Shown here: piece after piece, positions 61,306 to 64,000 of the stretch
How the letters are laid out: each line of letters starts with the position of its first letter
Position numbering within the stretch: position 1 is the first letter of the stretch
From: Branchiostoma floridae
Lineage: Eukaryota > Chordata > Leptocardii > Amphioxiformes > Branchiostomatidae
Direction: 5' to 3'
Assembly (NCBI RefSeq): GCF_000003815.2
Contig: NC_049985.1
Coordinates: 3,233,930-3,297,929, forward strand
Length of the DNA stretch: 64,000 bases
Position numbers and translations under genes: made by a program
The notes under the pieces: generated by a model
What the model was told of the DNA's origin: nothing
The model's database searches: none
What the model saw: the letters and a program-made list of their open reading frames with translations, nothing else

Positions 61306-62256
61306 NNNNNNNNNNNNNNNNNNNNNNNNNNNNNNNNNNNNNNNNNNNNNNNNNNNNNNNNNNNNNNNNNNNNNNNNNNNNNNNNNNNNNNNNNNNNNNN
61401 NNNNNNNNNNNNNNNNNNNNNNNNNNNNNNNNNNNNNNNNNNNNNNNNNNNNNNNNNNNNNNNNNNNNNNNNNNNNNNNNNNNNNNNNNNNNNNNNNNNN
61501 NNNNNNNNNNNNNNNNNNNNNNNNNNNNNNNNNNNNNNNNNNNNNNNNNNNNNNNNNNNNNNNNNNNNNNNNNNNNNNNNNNNNNNNNNNNNNNNNNNNN
61601 NNNNNNNNNNNNNNNNNNNNNNNNNNNNNNNNNNNNNNNNNNNNNNNNNNNNNNNNNNNNNNNNNNNNNNNNNNNNNNNNNNNNNNNNNNNNNNNNNNNN
61701 NNNNNNNNNNNNNNNNNNNNNNNNNNNNNNNNNNNNNNNNNNNNNNNNNNNNNNNNNNNNNNNNNNNNNNNNNNNNNNNNNNNNNNNNNNNNNNNNNNNN
61801 NNNNNNNNNNNNNNNNNNNNNNNNNNNNNNNNNNNNNNNNNNNNNNNNNNNNNNNNNNNNNNNNNNNNNNNNNNNNNNNNNNNNNNNNNNNNNNNNNNNN
61901 NNNNNNNNNNNNNNNNNNNNNNNNNNNNNNNNNNNNNNNNNNNNNNNNNNNNNNNNNNNNNNNNNNNNNNNNNNNNNNNNNNNNNNNNNNNNNNNNNNNN
62001 NNNNNNNNNNNNNNNNNNNNNNNNNNNNNNNNNNNNNNNNNNNNNNNNNNNNNNNNNNNNNNNNNNNNNNNNNNNNNNNNNNNNNNNNNNNNNNNNNNNN
62101 NNNNNNNNNNNNNNNNNNNNNNNNNNNNNNNNNNNNNNNNNNNNNNNNNNNNNNNNNNNNNNNNNNNNNNNNNNNNNNNNNNNNNNNNNNNNNNNNNNNN
62201 NNNNNNNNNNNNNNNNNNNNNNNNNNNNNNNNNNNNNNNNNNNNNNNNNNNNNNNN
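61306..62256. other. Assembly gap (951 N)
   Basis: A run of undetermined bases immediately before the second copy of TMEM33 exons 3-5. Confidence 1.
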
Positions 62257-64000
62257 GAAGTAAAACTCTCGCTCTTCCCCCCTACAGTATGCTGTGTACG
62301 TACGGCTGCTACCAATGTGCGCTAATCAGTAGCACCATCACCAGTGTCCTGCGGCTGCACCAGAGATCACCCTGCTGTGTATCGACTGTGTTTCCATGTT
62401 GTTAAAGTGCTTAAACTCGTCTTGTTTTTCCCCCTACAGTATGCATGTTGCGTACGGCTGCTACCAGCGCGCCCTGATCAGTAGTGCCATCACCAGTGTC
62501 CTGCGGCTGCACCAGAGACTGCCCCGCCCGCAGCTCACCAGGGAGTTCTTTGCTCAGCTGGTCCTGGAGGACAGCGCGCACTACCTCTTCTTCGCGCTCA
62601 TCTTCGTCAACTCATTCCCCTTCACAAGTATCCTTTGCAAAGTGCCACAAAGCACTCAACCAAACCTTGTAGCTTTAAATCTGTCAATTTTTTTCTCCTT
62701 TTTTGGTGATGTTAGATTACTTAGAACAGTAATTTTTTCCTCATCTTCGTCAACTCATTCCCATTTACAAATATCTTTTGCAAAGTGCCACAGAGCACCC
62801 ATCCAACCCTTCTGTCTTTTGATATATGTCATATTGTTCTTTTTTTTGGTGATGTTATATTTTTCTTCCTCTTTTTTTGGGGGGGTGATGTTAGAAGAGT
62901 AATCTTTCTGTGGCATACATGCTTCCCTCTTCCCCAATTGCAAGGATGTCCAAAAGATTTTCAAGTCTGCTAGTAATAATAGTGCTCATCTTCATTTGGA
63001 TCTGTCTGCACCTACTAACTCCCCAAAGAAGCACAATATCTCCAGTAATCTTTGATGTCATATTCTGAAATGTTATCTATTCTAACTTCTTTCCATGATT
63101 TTCTAAAGATCAGGTATCTCAGTTTTATCAACCAATTTACAAGTAGAAGTAGTGATATGTGTCATTTAGCAATTACTCCAAAAATTACCTTTTTGTCCTT
63201 AACCCACATGTCCCAGTGATTCTTATGCCTGTGTTCCTGTTTGCCCTACTCCATGCCACAGCCTTCACCAAGACATTACTTAATGTGAGTCCTGTTAGTA
63301 TCAGTCTATGTAACACAAACTCCAACTGTCCAGGGCTCTAAGGGAAGCTCCAGGTCCAAATGGAGCTCTTTGAAGCATCAGTGGAGCCCTGCTATTAGCT
63401 AGAAGCATTATTAAGTCAGGTTACTGTTTCTCTAACTCAAAAGGAAAAAAAAGCAACAACATGCAAGAAACCAAGAAGCATCTGCTTTCATCAACGACTG
63501 TACATAGTCTTATGAAGTTATGTTGATAAGGTATTTAAACAAAACTATGAATTGATATTTGATAGACAGAACCTTAGATAAATATGAGTTGGTAATTTTG
63601 CTATAAACTGAGATGCAAAGTTTACTATGTTTTGATTTTAGTGTTTTGACAAGCATGTGCTACAGCCTGTAATATAAGGTGTTTCGTCTTCCATGAACAG
63701 ATCCAGGGCCCGAATGCGGGACAGTTTCTACGTTCGTTACTCGACAAGCTGGTTGCCAGGCAGCAGGACATCCTGCGCCTGATCGCCTGTACAGAGATCT
63801 TCCTGATGCCGGCAGTGGTCTTCATGGTGTTTGGGTGAGTTGTTCTTGTGGTCAGGAAGCTTGTTTGTTTCCTCGATGAAAGTCATCACTCATCAGACAT
63901 TCAGGTTATAAGATATGCCAAATAATAGCTACTCATACAACTGGATATGATTTTCCAATATCATATCGAGTTGCGTAACTTATTTCGCGTAACGTATTGA
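62257..64000 (+). repeat. TMEM33: Near-identical second copy of 58174-59917 (TMEM33 exons 3-5)
   Basis: The sequence repeats at a constant offset of 4083 bases. Exon copies lie at 62439-62627, 63217-63284 and 63701-63834, and introns are identical as far as I compared. Differences are confined to the first about 150 bases after the gap (for example 'tatgctgtgtacgtacgg' for 'tatgcttgttgcgtacgg') and the last few bases of the window. Identical introns argue for an assembly duplication or an unmerged allele over an old tandem duplication. Confidence 0.9.

Noticed and set aside
61251..62315. 354-residue minus-strand open frame
   Set aside because: It is almost entirely undetermined bases in the assembly gap.

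Overview
The window looks like a piece of a lancelet (Branchiostoma, amphioxus) draft genome. This rests on small phase-compatible exons with GT/AG borders, dense small transposons, CA/GT microsatellites, two assembly gaps, and deuterostome-type genes next to intronless-CDS LRR-Ig receptors of the kind known to be expanded in amphioxus. All family assignments come from reading the sequence; no database search was run.

Layout, left to right. 1-3185 holds no recognised host gene; it has a CA-rich microsatellite and a truncated LINE. 3187-5692 (+) is a five-exon MAT2B homolog, the regulatory subunit of methionine adenosyltransferase. Tail-to-tail with it, a very large minus-strand gene runs from about 40.1 kb down to at least 7.4 kb. 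Its first exons encode a signal-anchored UDP-glucuronate 4-epimerase-like domain. Phase-compatible exons then continue into a coiled coil and two copies of a PAN-like 'GxDSxGGD' module alternating with EGF-like domains. Its 14.7-kb intron holds two tandem plus-strand LRR-Ig receptor genes (20.5-22.2 kb and 25.3-26.8 kb). Another of its introns holds an apparently intact pogo/Tigger-type DNA transposon (9033-13092). A short, probably bidirectional promoter region (about 39.96-40.38 kb) separates it from a plus-strand RP2/XRP2 homolog (40379-43071), which encodes a TBCC-domain GTPase-activating protein.

The right third holds a minus-strand five-exon phosphonoacetaldehyde hydrolase (48989-54676), a bacterial-type carbon-phosphorus bond-cleaving enzyme. 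Head-to-head with it is the 5' part of a plus-strand TMEM33 homolog (from 56718). The last 1.7 kb (62257-64000) almost exactly repeats 58174-59917 and lies behind a 951-base gap, which suggests an assembly artefact.

Two themes recur. Many exons have truncated 'echo' copies beside them (MAT2B, epimerase, EGF exon, phosphonatase, TMEM33). The introns are also full of inverted-repeat elements with readable target duplications: hAT-like with 8-bp, piggyBac-like with TTAA, and TA-flanked MITEs. Several are nested, and one foldback element carries a fragment of a phosphonatase exon. The genes do not form an operon or obvious pathway. Links are physical: nesting and head-to-head promoters.
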